Origin: JBBQLG01 sp964251665
Lineage (GTDB): Bacteria; Bacteroidota; Bacteroidia; Cytophagales; Spirosomataceae
Direction of reading: 5' to 3'
DNA length: 64,000 bases
Assembly (NCBI GenBank): GCA_964251665.1
Contig: CAXUKO010000001.1
Location: forward strand, 434,001-498,000
Part shown: positions 17,274 to 25,968 of the stretch, piece by piece
How the letters are laid out: each line of letters begins with the position of its first letter
Position numbering within the stretch: position 1 is the first letter of the stretch
Made by a program: the position numbers and the translations under genes
The notes under the pieces: generated by a model
Told to the model about the DNA's origin: nothing
What the model saw: only the letters and a program-made list of their open reading frames with translations
The model's database searches: none

Positions 17274-18527
17274 TCACTCCTCCACAAAATCCAGTTCATT
17301 CCCAAACGTTTCGTCCATCCGGCTCAGTGACCAGAACGCCAGTCCGTACACGACGGCGCCAATCAGCCAGGCTCCGGCCAGTAAACCGAGCGAGGGCTTA
17401 AGACTCTGAAACGCATATACCATCGGAATAAGCAGCCCCCGAACAATGCTGGGTACCGATGTGGTGGCTGTAGCCCGGAGGTTAGTGCCATATTGCTCCG
17501 CTACCATCGTCAGATACAGGGCGATATAACCCGTACAGAGACCGGCAAAGCCACAAACCCAATATAGTTGATCAGCGGTTTGCAGGCCACCAAACAAGTA
17601 TACACTGCACAGCAGCGCACTGGCCATAAGCAGGTAGATAATTGTCCGTCGGCGCGACTGAAACCACTGGCTCAACGGCCCTGACAGCAGATCGCCAACC
17701 GCCAGTCCGGTGTAAATCATCATCACGCAACGGCCAGGCTTGACCGGGTCGCTAAAGCCTAATGCCTGACCAAATTCGTTGGCAAACGTGGCCAGAATGC
17801 CCACCAGAAACCAGGTAGGTAACCCCACTGCCACACAACGAACGTACTTTAACACACCGGCCCAGGTCTGGAAAAATTGCCAGAAATTACCCCGGCTGAT
17901 GGTTTTATTACTCGTTTTCAATTGCTCGAACAAACCCGATTCCAGCAAGCTAACCCGCAACAGGAGCAGCGTCAGGCCGAGGCCCCCACCGACGAAGAAT
18001 GCGGTACGCCAGTCGAACAGCTCGGCTGTCGCGTAAGCTACACCTGCCCCCAGGTAGCCAATGCCCGCCACTACCGTTGAGCCATAACTACGAATTTCTT
18101 TCGGCAAGATCTCCGTCACAAAGACAATAGCAGCCCCAATCTCGCCCGATAGGCCCACACCCGCAATGAAACGCAGCAAGGCGTAGGTGTTCACATCCTT
18201 CACAAAACCGCAGGCGATGTTAGTCAGTGAATAAGTCAGGATACTACCGAACAGGACAGACATTCGCCCGCGTTTGTCGCCCAATACACCCCATAGAATG
18301 CCACCCAGGACTAAGCCAGCCTGTTGACAATTAAGAATAAATGTGCCCGCTCCCGACACCTCCGTTTCGGATAGCCCGAGCGATTGCAGGCTGGGTACCC
18401 GAACGATGCTGAAGATCAACATATCGTACACATCGACAAAAAAGCCCAGCGCCGAAACGATAACGGGCAACGCCAGTAAGGGCCGCAGCGACGGACGGGC
18501 AGCAAACGTAGGAGCAAGGTCAACCAT
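17274..18527 (-). CDS. MFS transporter (paralogue 2 of 3)
   Basis: This 417-residue 12-helix carrier is paralogous to its neighbours, with YFVDVYD-type helix 1 (here FFVDVYDMLIFSIVRVPSL), the MFS loop GILWGVLGDKRGRMSVLFGS, and GTNLRATATTSVPSIVRG. The start is placed at MVDLAPTF; the upstream in-frame stretch is encoded by an intergenic inverted repeat. It follows the third paralogue on the same strand after 105 bases and is probably cotranscribed with it. Substrate unknown. Confidence 0.88.
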   Translation of the reverse strand: MVDLAPTFAARPSLRPLLALPVIVSALGFFVDVYDMLIFSIVRVPSLQSLGLSETEVSGAGTFILNCQQAGLVLGGILWGVLGDKRGRMSVLFGSILTYSLTNIACGFVKDVNTYALLRFIAGVGLSGEIGAAIVFVTEILPKEIRSYGSTVVAGIGYLGAGVAYATAELFDWRTAFFVGGGLGLTLLLLRVSLLESGLFEQLKTSNKTISRGNFWQFFQTWAGVLKYVRCVAVGLPTWFLVGILATFANEFGQALGFSDPVKPGRCVMMIYTGLAVGDLLSGPLSQWFQSRRRTIIYLLMASALLCSVYLFGGLQTADQLYWVCGFAGLCTGYIALYLTMVAEQYGTNLRATATTSVPSIVRGLLIPMVYAFQSLKPSLGLLAGAWLIGAVVYGLAFWSLSRMDETFGNELDFVEE

Positions 18528-18549
18528 TAAAACAGAGACGGGGAAGTGT

Positions 18550-18632
18550 TTAGGGATTGAAGGATTGACTTGTTGAATTGCTCGGGTTGGATGGACACCT
18601 TCATTCAATCCCTCAGTCATTCAATAATTTAA
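18550..18632. repeat. Imperfect inverted repeat of GGGATTGAA/TTCAATCCC type
   Basis: A left arm with TAGGGATTGAAGGATTGA faces a right arm with TCATTCAATCCCTCAGTCAT. The gap between the two MFS genes is almost filled by this element. The ATTGAATGA-like words recur within it. Confidence 0.45.
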
Positions 18633-19901
18633 TCACTCTTCGAGGTAATTCAAATCTTTCCCGTGGGTTTCCGGGATGGTCAGGATGGCGTAAAAGCCAA
18701 TAGCGAAGCAGACCAGACCAACTACGGCTCCGGCATTGATAGTGGCCAGGGTGGGCTTTAAGGTGTTGAAAGCGTTTGTCATCAGTATGACGGTGCCCCG
18801 TACCATATTGGGAACGGTGGTGGCGGCCGTTGCCCGAAGATTAGTACCAAACTGCTCGGCGCCGATGGTGACGAACATGGCCCAGTAGCCAATGCCAACA
18901 CCCATCGCTACGCATAGTCCATAGATAGCCGCAGGACTGGAAACACCCGCAAACAGGTAGATCAGGGCAAATAGCAGAGCGATGCCCATTAGTAAGGCCA
19001 CGGCTTTTTTACGGGACTTGAGTGCCTGACTGATAAATCCACTGGCCAGATCGCCAACAGACAAGCCTACGTAACACCACATAATCGCCAGACCGGGTTT
19101 GATGGGCTCGGCCAGACCAAACGCCTTTCCGAACTCATTACTGAACGTAGCCAGAATACCGATTACGAACCAGGTAGGCAAGCCAATGCCAATGCATTTC
19201 AGGTAGCGGACGAACCGTTCGCCGTTGGTGAAGAACGAGAGGAAGTCGCCCTTTGCGACGTGCTTCTGATCGGTCAGGTCTTTGTACATACCCGACTCAA
19301 TCACGCCGATCCGCAGCAGTAACAGACCGAAACCCATCGTGCCGCCAATGAAAAACGCGGTCGACCAGTTGAACCATTCAACAGTGAAATAAGCAACTAC
19401 GGCTCCAAACAACCCTACACCCGCCACGAGTGACGTACCAATAGCCCGTAGTTCTTTAGGCAGCACTTCCGAAACAAGGGTAATGCCTGCGCCTAACTCG
19501 CCCGCCAGCCCCACACCCGCCACAAACCGCATCAGGGCATAGTATGTAGTTGGGTCCATGAACGTGACCCGGTTCACAAATCCACAGGCGATGTTGGCAA
19601 TGGAGTACGTAATAATAGACCCGAACAGCACCGAGAGCCGCCCGCGTTTATCGCCCAGTACGCCCCACAGAATGCCACCGAGTAGCAGGCCACCCATCTG
19701 CCAGTTAATGATGTTGGCTCCCACCCGCGAAATCTGTTCGTCGTTCAGACCAAGATCGCGCAGACTGGGAACGCGTACGATGCCGAATAACAGCAGGTCG
19801 TAGATGTCAACAAAGTAGCCGAGGGCCGCTACAATAACCGGCAAACCAAACAGGGTCTTGTAACTGGGTTTAGCAACAGAAGGTAACGTAGGCACAGCCA
19901 T
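18633..19901 (-). CDS. MFS transporter (paralogue 3 of 3)
   Basis: This 422-residue inner-membrane carrier of the major facilitator superfamily has YFVDIYDLLLFGIVRVPSL in helix 1, the loop GGILWGVLGDKRGRLSVLFG and GTNLRATAATTVPNMVRG near helix 11. It is the first gene of the MFS tandem. Compared with paralogues 1 and 2 it has a short insert (NRVTFMDPTTYYAL) in the loop before helix 4. The ligand is unknown. Confidence 0.9.
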   Translation of the reverse strand: MAVPTLPSVAKPSYKTLFGLPVIVAALGYFVDIYDLLLFGIVRVPSLRDLGLNDEQISRVGANIINWQMGGLLLGGILWGVLGDKRGRLSVLFGSIITYSIANIACGFVNRVTFMDPTTYYALMRFVAGVGLAGELGAGITLVSEVLPKELRAIGTSLVAGVGLFGAVVAYFTVEWFNWSTAFFIGGTMGFGLLLLRIGVIESGMYKDLTDQKHVAKGDFLSFFTNGERFVRYLKCIGIGLPTWFVIGILATFSNEFGKAFGLAEPIKPGLAIMWCYVGLSVGDLASGFISQALKSRKKAVALLMGIALLFALIYLFAGVSSPAAIYGLCVAMGVGIGYWAMFVTIGAEQFGTNLRATAATTVPNMVRGTVILMTNAFNTLKPTLATINAGAVVGLVCFAIGFYAILTIPETHGKDLNYLEE

Positions 19902-19970
19902 AGCGCAGCGATTCGGGTAATTAGGGGAAGATTATTCCGCAAGTTTACAAAATCGCGGGGCAAAACGGCG

Positions 19971-20951
19971 CTACAATCCATCTCCCACCGGAGAATTTAT
20001 CAGGACGTCCAGGTTGGGCTGCACTGGCGGAGGCAATACAGTAGGCAGTAGTTTGGGTAGTTCATCAAGGGGATGGAGCGCCGGGGGAGCAACTGGTCCA
20101 AAGAATGCCTTGCCATTGCCGTAGGCGGTTCCCAGACTCCATACCTTCAGGAAAACGCGCGACAGAATGAATGCCTGCTGCACGACGAACATCAACAGAA
20201 TAGTTGGCCGGTTGGTCGTACCTATCAGGTCTTCCAGCAGAAAATAAACGCCGAATAAAGCTGTACCAAGGAGCATCAGCAGCAGATACGGACCGAAGGT
20301 CTGCCCTATATTCGCCAGTACAAACCGCCCGGCCTGCCCAAATGCCCGAAATGAACTCGGATCATTATCGCGGAACTGTTTCACTTTGGCATAGTCGCCG
20401 ATGCAGAAAATGAAGGCACCCATAAGTACAGCCCCGGCCAGGGTAATCAGCCCGACGTAAAATAGTATCTGCTCCGAAACAGAGTTGTACAGACCAGCGG
20501 CAACAAGGGTGCCAACTAACAGCACAATAATAACCAGGACACCAGCGAATAGCAGTATAACGGCCGTCAGCCGGGTAACGCGGCCCATGTAATGAGCGCA
20601 GGCCGTCAGAAATTCACTGGCCAGAACCGGTCGCTCGGGTTGCGCGAACCGGAGCAGGATACCACCCGTCAGAAACAGGCTCACGATAATCCAGATTACC
20701 CCCAGCCACTTACCAACGCTCATCAATGGGTTAACAGCTTTACCGCTGATGGCCAGAAAATCACTGAAAACGGTATAATCGAAGCCGGGCAACAGGTTGG
20801 TAAAGGCCATTGAGTCACCTGTTTCGGCTGTCAGGGTGGCGTAAGCAGGGAATAAAATCAACAGGCTTAATCCAGCGTTGATGCTGTATAGCCCGGCTAC
20901 CATTCCAATAGACTGGCGGGTAATGATGAACGCCTGACGGAAAGCTTTCAT
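19971..20951 (-). CDS. Multi-pass membrane protein of unknown function
   Basis: This 326-residue protein has about six transmembrane segments, for example LYSINAGLSLLILFPAYATL, WLGVIWIIVSLFLTGGILLR, AVILLFAGVLVIIVLLVGTL and LITLAGAVLMGAFIFCIGDY. The C-terminal 35 residues are Pro-rich and cytosolic or periplasmic (PPALHPLDELPKLLPTVLPP). The start is the ATG giving MKAFRQAF; the in-frame extension upstream is unlikely. It lies 64 bases downstream of the M1 peptidase gene on the same strand and may be cotranscribed. No family is recognised. Confidence 0.75.
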   Translation of the reverse strand: MKAFRQAFIITRQSIGMVAGLYSINAGLSLLILFPAYATLTAETGDSMAFTNLLPGFDYTVFSDFLAISGKAVNPLMSVGKWLGVIWIIVSLFLTGGILLRFAQPERPVLASEFLTACAHYMGRVTRLTAVILLFAGVLVIIVLLVGTLVAAGLYNSVSEQILFYVGLITLAGAVLMGAFIFCIGDYAKVKQFRDNDPSSFRAFGQAGRFVLANIGQTFGPYLLLMLLGTALFGVYFLLEDLIGTTNRPTILLMFVVQQAFILSRVFLKVWSLGTAYGNGKAFFGPVAPPALHPLDELPKLLPTVLPPPVQPNLDVLINSPVGDGL

Positions 20952-21015
20952 ACGAAGGGAAACAGGTCTTGACGAGTTGAAACAGATTAATTTCGGGCCT
21001 AAAGCCAAACGGCAG

Positions 21016-23007
21016 CTATACCAGCCAGGCCAGCCACTGCATCCAGTTCTGGGTCCAGAACATCAGCTTAGCTGCATACTTAGCAGCCGGGGCGGCATCC
21101 GGTTCGGTACTGAAACTGTTGTTATTCAGATTTTTATCGATGTATACTTTCTGATTGGGATCTACTTTGGCCCATGTTACGCTAGCCGACTGCGTCAGCA
21201 CAAAATCGTTGACGCCTGCTTTACCATCCCAGTGCAGCATCCGCTCTTTGCCCGTATCGAAATGAACCAGCACATCAACCGGCAATTGCATATCACCCAG
21301 CCGCGCTACACGAATGGTAGAGCGAAAACGGCTTCCTTCCTTTTTGTTCTGTACCGATTGCAAGGCGTAGTCGCACTGCTGCGTCCCGTAAAGAACCTGT
21401 GCAAAAAACCAGTTCATATCCGCGCCATAACGGGTACCGAGCCGCTTCGGAACAATTTCATTAACAATGGCGATGAAATCAGTGGCGCAGGGGTGTTTCC
21501 ACTGCCAGCGGCTGAAATACGTCTGCATGATTTCATCCATCACCGGACGACCGACTAACCCGTCGAGGGTCCGAAGCCAGGTGGCCGTTTTGAAATAGGT
21601 CAGCGGCCCGTAGTACCCCTCGGGCAACTGCCAAACATTGGCAAACGATGGCCCTGCGCCGGGGTTGAACAGGTGTACGTACCCATCCCGCGACAGTTCG
21701 AGATCACCCATGCGGTAGCCCAGCCAGTCGATGACGGATGACTGATACCCGTAGGTTGCATCCATAATCCGGCCTTCGTAATACTGATTGAACCCCTCGT
21801 CGAGCCAGGCTTGCTCGAACTCATTGGAGGCTAACAACTGCATGAAATACTGATGGCCAAACTCATGGACAACGGTCATCTCGGCCAGATGAAGCCGGTC
21901 GGAAAGAAAGGATACGGTGCCCGCCGTAATAAAGGTGGGATATTCCATGCCACCTGACCCCGCGCCATGAAACGGCGGGTCAACAATAGTCAGGTTTGGA
22001 AAAGGATAAGCCCCGAGATGCTTATCGAAGTAAGCGAGTGCCGTTTTAGCTGCGTCGATATGGCGCTGGGCCTGATGTCGGTGTTCCGGCTGAATCAATA
22101 GCCGGATATTCACCGGCGTACCGCGTCCTTTCCACTGCGAGTTTACGACCTCAAACCGGGGTGAGGCTGTCCAGGCGAAATCCACTATATCGTCGGCATG
22201 CCAGTGCTGCGTTCGGGTGCCGTTGTCATTGGCTTTTTCGCTTACCAACCGCCCTGTAGCGCCGGTAACATAATTTTGGGGCGTATTAGTAGTAACGTCA
22301 TAGATGCCATAGTCTGCATAAAACTCTGAGTTAGCGTGAAACTGATGGCAGTTCCATTGACCGGTTGTACCCGATTGGTAGCGCGTTCCGGCCGATTCGT
22401 ACACGCCGATTTTGGGAAACCACTGACCCACCAGAAAGTAGTCGCGGCTGAATCCGGTACGAGCGAAAATCTTGGGCAGCTTTGCCTTAAAATTGATGAC
22501 CACCGTAACAGCCTGGCCGGGACTTACCGGCCGACTCAGCGGTACCCGGATAACGGTGCGGTCGTTTCTGTTTTTATCGTCCGGGTGAATGAACTGTATC
22601 CTCTGGGTCAGCGATTCGGGGCTGGTCTGTTGGTCGCCCCGCACGTTCATGGACACGATGTCAATGGAGCCGTAGGGGTCTTCTTTCCCGCTCCGGTCAA
22701 TCTGCTGACCCCGTAGTTGTCCGTTTGATTCCTGCATGAACGTCGACTTCTCATCGCGGAACGCATTCAGGTAGAGGTGAAACTGAAGTTCGCTAATCCG
22801 GTCGGTAGAGGTGTTGCGCCACGTGAGCGTTTCGTGGCCTGACAGCGTTTTGTGATCCGCATCGAGCGTCACGTCGATTTTGTAATTAGCAATGCGCGGG
22901 CTTGGGGCAGCAGTCAGGCCAGCCGGACGCGTGACCGGCGCCGGTGTCTGGCTAAAACCGGCTGGCACCGTCAAGACGATACTAAGAAGCAGGAGTACAG
23001 TTTTCAT
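21016..23007 (-). CDS. Secreted M1-family metallopeptidase
   Basis: This 663-residue zinc aminopeptidase-like protein has a signal peptide (1 to about 18, ending AGFSQ). The N-terminal beta saddle starts at YKIDVTLDADHKTLSGHETL, the exopeptidase-loop equivalent is GSGGMEYPTF, and the zinc site is HEFGHQYF at about His381-Glu382-His385, with downstream Glu in WLDEGFNQYYE. A C-terminal ERAP1-type helical domain is absent, as in most Bacteroidota members. It is predicted to be periplasmic or surface-located, acting on peptides. The ATG giving MKTVLLLL was chosen because it starts the signal peptide. Confidence 0.9.
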   Translation of the reverse strand: MKTVLLLLSIVLTVPAGFSQTPAPVTRPAGLTAAPSPRIANYKIDVTLDADHKTLSGHETLTWRNTSTDRISELQFHLYLNAFRDEKSTFMQESNGQLRGQQIDRSGKEDPYGSIDIVSMNVRGDQQTSPESLTQRIQFIHPDDKNRNDRTVIRVPLSRPVSPGQAVTVVINFKAKLPKIFARTGFSRDYFLVGQWFPKIGVYESAGTRYQSGTTGQWNCHQFHANSEFYADYGIYDVTTNTPQNYVTGATGRLVSEKANDNGTRTQHWHADDIVDFAWTASPRFEVVNSQWKGRGTPVNIRLLIQPEHRHQAQRHIDAAKTALAYFDKHLGAYPFPNLTIVDPPFHGAGSGGMEYPTFITAGTVSFLSDRLHLAEMTVVHEFGHQYFMQLLASNEFEQAWLDEGFNQYYEGRIMDATYGYQSSVIDWLGYRMGDLELSRDGYVHLFNPGAGPSFANVWQLPEGYYGPLTYFKTATWLRTLDGLVGRPVMDEIMQTYFSRWQWKHPCATDFIAIVNEIVPKRLGTRYGADMNWFFAQVLYGTQQCDYALQSVQNKKEGSRFRSTIRVARLGDMQLPVDVLVHFDTGKERMLHWDGKAGVNDFVLTQSASVTWAKVDPNQKVYIDKNLNNNSFSTEPDAAPAAKYAAKLMFWTQNWMQWLAWLV

Positions 23008-23039
23008 ACGACACAACAATTCGACAGGGCTAAATAGCC

Positions 23040-23067
23040 AAAAAAGCCGGTCGTTTCCAACCGGCTT
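23040..23067 (-). terminator. Terminator after the DUF2911 gene
   Basis: On the minus strand AAGCCGGT / ACCGGCTT with an eight-base loop is followed by a T-run. It lies 25 bases after the stop of the DUF2911 gene. Confidence 0.8.
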
Positions 23068-23091
23068 ATGAAGAGTGGGTAAGCTGCATCC

Positions 23092-23637
23092 TTATCGTTT
23101 CCGAAACGGCACAACGACCTGTGTCTGATCCCAGGTGAGCAGCATAACTGTACCGTCGGTCTGCGGCTCGAAACTGATAAAAAACTGCTCGGCACCGGAC
23201 GGGTAAACACGGGTGGCGACAGGTACCCGCAGGACGTCTTTCGTCTGGTTGTACCGAACGCCCCACTGACCGGTTTGCCCATTGAAAATGATGGTCCAGT
23301 CGGTTTCCGACGGAATCGTATAGAGGGAATACGTGCCTTTGTTAAGCGGCTGATCGCCCACAAACACATTTCGGTCGATGGTAATGATCGTCGCGGCATT
23401 GGCCCCGGTGCGCCAGACCTTATCGAAGGGAACAACGCTTCCGAATACCGTGCGGCCTTTTTTATACGGCTGACAGTATTTAACGCTAATCTTCAGGCCG
23501 TGTTGGGCAACCTCCGCCACAGCAACCGGACTTTTGGAACGGGTATACCGAAGCAGCAGATAAATGATCAGCAGAACGGCTACGGCAATAACAATAGACC
23601 AGATGATAATGGGGTTAATGGTAGACAGATCGGGCAT
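23092..23637 (-). CDS. DUF2911 domain protein with N-terminal membrane anchor
   Basis: This 181-residue protein has a single transmembrane helix (about 10-32, IIIWSIVIAVAVLLIIYLLL) followed by the DUF2911 domain. Typical pieces are KISVKYCQPYKKGRTVFG, PFDKVWRTGANAAT, GTYSLYTIPSETDWTIIFN and a C-terminal beta strand ending VVPFRKR. Most family members are secreted; here the protein is anchored and faces the periplasm. Function is unknown. It is followed by a terminator and preceded by tdk on the same strand. Confidence 0.88.
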   Translation of the reverse strand: MPDLSTINPIIIWSIVIAVAVLLIIYLLLRYTRSKSPVAVAEVAQHGLKISVKYCQPYKKGRTVFGSVVPFDKVWRTGANAATIITIDRNVFVGDQPLNKGTYSLYTIPSETDWTIIFNGQTGQWGVRYNQTKDVLRVPVATRVYPSGAEQFFISFEPQTDGTVMLLTWDQTQVVVPFRKR

Positions 23638-23689
23638 GGCAGCTGCGGATAAATTAGTTTAGGCGGATAAAGGAGCAAAGTTCAGCCGG

Positions 23690-24319
23690 TTAGGGCTGCT
23701 TCTCAGGCTGTTCATAGACCCACTCGCGGGGCATGGCATCCGGGCCGAGGTGAAAACACCGGCGGCAGCGGGCTTCGTAGGAATCGGTTTCGCCCAGCAG
23801 CACTTTCTCCTGCGAGGGCACCAACCGGTAGGAGTAATTGGCAATATCGCCACAGACAACGCATATGGCATGAACTTTGGTAACATACTCAGCAATGGCC
23901 GACAGTTGAGGCATGCAGCCAAAGGGGTTTCCCGCGAAGTCCATGTCTAACCCGGCCACGATGACACGCTGTCCCTGATTTGCCAGTTGATTGCAAACGT
24001 CCACGATTTCCCGGTCAAAAAACTGGGCTTCATCCACGCCAACAACATCGCAGTCGGTAGCTAAAGCCAGAATCGAGCGGGCGTCGGATACAGGTGTTGA
24101 GGCAATGGCCGAGGCATTGTGCGAAACAATATTAGCTTCGTGGTAACGGGTGTCCAGCGCGGGCTTGAAAATAGCTACGTTGAGTCGGGCAATGCGGGCG
24201 CGGGTGAGTCGGCGGATGAGTTCTTCGGTCTTGCCCGAAAACATCGAGCCGCTGATTACCTCGATCCAGCCCGTCCGAAGATGGGGTGGTTCACGCCGAC
24301 GGGTTGGTTCAATAAACAT
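23690..24319 (-). CDS. tdk: Thymidine kinase
   Basis: This 209-residue type II thymidine kinase phosphorylates thymidine with ATP in pyrimidine salvage. The Walker A motif is GSMFSGKTEEL (about 24-34), the Walker B-like segment is VVGVDEAQFF, and the lasso region holds YSYRLVPSQEKVLLG. The structural zinc is bound by two Cys pairs, CVVC and CRRC. The Met start is followed by a short basic, Pro-containing leader (EPTRRREPPHLR) common in Bacteroidota members. It diverges from the 445-residue gene at 24471. Confidence 0.95.
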   Translation of the reverse strand: MFIEPTRRREPPHLRTGWIEVISGSMFSGKTEELIRRLTRARIARLNVAIFKPALDTRYHEANIVSHNASAIASTPVSDARSILALATDCDVVGVDEAQFFDREIVDVCNQLANQGQRVIVAGLDMDFAGNPFGCMPQLSAIAEYVTKVHAICVVCGDIANYSYRLVPSQEKVLLGETDSYEARCRRCFHLGPDAMPREWVYEQPEKQP

Positions 24320-24470
24320 TGCAATTGGTACGTTATGGTCGGCCGGAGTGCTTTAGAAGATCTATTTTGACTTGATTTTCAAGGAAAAGCAAGTCTTTAA
24401 TAAAAATTTTAGACCACTAAAGCGGGTGATCATCGAAATAAATATCTTTACAAAAGAAAGACTTTTCAAG

Positions 24471-25808
24471 ATGTCGAACAAGTTCAATACCAACGCACTT
24501 GCCGAATACAGCCGCTCCTATGCCCGCCGGGTAGCGAATGATTTTTATCAGCAACATACGGTAATCAGCGGTAAGCAGATCCTCCACCTGACGTCTATTT
24601 CGCAGGTTAACCTGTTCGTCGTCAATAGTTTGTTCGATAAATGGAAGGCCGATGTCGAGAAGTTCAGAAGCCCTTATTTCGACTATTCGCACCCTGAGGT
24701 AGAAGAGTCGCTGCGGTCGTTTATGAATGTCGTTTCGCAGCACATTGCCGTCCGGCGCGAACATCTGGAGCCGCTTCTGGCTGATGCTGTCCGGCGAACG
24801 CTCTGCCTGCTGTTCGACCCGCGCGGTTATTTCGACGAACTCCTGCGCGAAATGCCCGAATTTACGCTTACCAGTTCTGTGGCCCGCCAACTGACCCGGT
24901 TCACGCAGATTCATAAAATTATTCCGACGACTATTGAGCAGCGTATGAACGGTAAACCCTTCGTGTACGCTAATCAGGCACTCGGCTACCTTGACGAGGT
25001 ACTGGCGCAGCACAGTCAGGAGCTCGATCGGTATGATAAATACGTGACTCTCTTTTCGGCTACGGTTCCCCTCGATCTGTCGGCGCTGTTGCGGTCGCAC
25101 GTTCCGGATCAGCTCATCAATGGTCCTACGCGCTCATTTTTCGAGGATTCGCTGGAGCCGAACGAGCCTGAAGCGTTGCCTGCTACGCCAACCGTCATGA
25201 CCATTGATCAACCCACAAGTAAGGAGACCGTCCTGAACATAAGCCCCGAGATAAGGTCTGACGTGTCCGAGTCTGAATCCGTTGGGCAGATTTTGTTTAG
25301 CGACGGCGCTTCTGTCAGTGATTTTGTTGGCGGTACGCACTTTTTATCGAATCGCAACGCCGGAGCCGGTACGGGCGGTCCTGAGCCGGTAGCACCTATT
25401 GCTCAGCCTATGCAGAACGACGAAGCCCCTGTTACAGTGGGAGTGCGTTTTCCGACTGAGCCGGAACCAGCAGGTTCGCCAACGCTCAATGACCGACTGC
25501 GCGAGGCTGGTGCCTCAACACGGGCCGATGCACCGGTGGTTACCTCTGTGGCTGAAGCTTTTCACCGGGCACCGGTCGAAAGTGTGAACAAGAGCATTTC
25601 ACTCAACCAGAAATTTCGGTTTATCAATCAGCTTTTTAACGGAAATTCTACGGTTTACGCTCAGGCAATGGCCGAACTGGATACTATGCCGAATTACGGG
25701 CAGGCTCTCGATTTGATCTCATACCGCTATGCCTCACAGCACCTGTGGGATATGGGCAGCGATGAAGTGAGTGAATTAGTGGAGATTCTCAAACGACGGT
25801 TTGCGTAA
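24471..25808 (+). CDS. Conserved hypothetical protein with two helical domains and a disordered linker
   Basis: This 445-residue protein is not recognised. Residues 1 to about 210 look alpha-helical and globular (SRSYARRVANDFYQQHTVIS, RRTLCLLFDPRGYFDELL). A Pro/Glu/Thr/Ala-rich linker of about 150 residues follows, and a helical C-terminal domain of about 65 residues begins near SISLNQKFRFINQLFNG and ends EILKRRFA. No signal peptide or membrane helix is present. The start is the ATG giving MSNKFN, since the upstream in-frame extension overlaps AT-rich promoter-like sequence. It diverges from tdk. The C-terminal segment FINQLFNGNSTVYAQAMAEL is suitable as a query. Confidence 0.75.
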   Translation: MSNKFNTNALAEYSRSYARRVANDFYQQHTVISGKQILHLTSISQVNLFVVNSLFDKWKADVEKFRSPYFDYSHPEVEESLRSFMNVVSQHIAVRREHLEPLLADAVRRTLCLLFDPRGYFDELLREMPEFTLTSSVARQLTRFTQIHKIIPTTIEQRMNGKPFVYANQALGYLDEVLAQHSQELDRYDKYVTLFSATVPLDLSALLRSHVPDQLINGPTRSFFEDSLEPNEPEALPATPTVMTIDQPTSKETVLNISPEIRSDVSESESVGQILFSDGASVSDFVGGTHFLSNRNAGAGTGGPEPVAPIAQPMQNDEAPVTVGVRFPTEPEPAGSPTLNDRLREAGASTRADAPVVTSVAEAFHRAPVESVNKSISLNQKFRFINQLFNGNSTVYAQAMAELDTMPNYGQALDLISYRYASQHLWDMGSDEVSELVEILKRRFA

Positions 25809-25829
25809 GTTTGACTTTCTTTACGGACT

Positions 25830-25915
25830 AAACACAGAGAAAACGGAGGAAGGCACAGAGAAAAAAGGGGAAATCTCTGTGTTCTCTGCGCCTTCCTCTG
25901 TCTCTTCTGTGTTTA
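25830..25915. repeat. Long inverted repeat with ACACAGAG words
   Basis: The left arm (TAAACACAGAGAAAACGGAG, then GAAGGCACAGAGAA) is mirrored by the right arm (TTCTCTGCGCCTTCCTCTGT, then CTCTTCTGTGTTTA). The two arms are about 35 bases each with a few mismatches. The element sits between two plus-strand genes and could act as a terminator-like hairpin or be a mobile intergenic repeat. Confidence 0.75.
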
Positions 25916-25968
25916 AACTCCCCTTCAACGTCTGCTGACTTTCTCATTCGACCGGATCGACTACCCCG

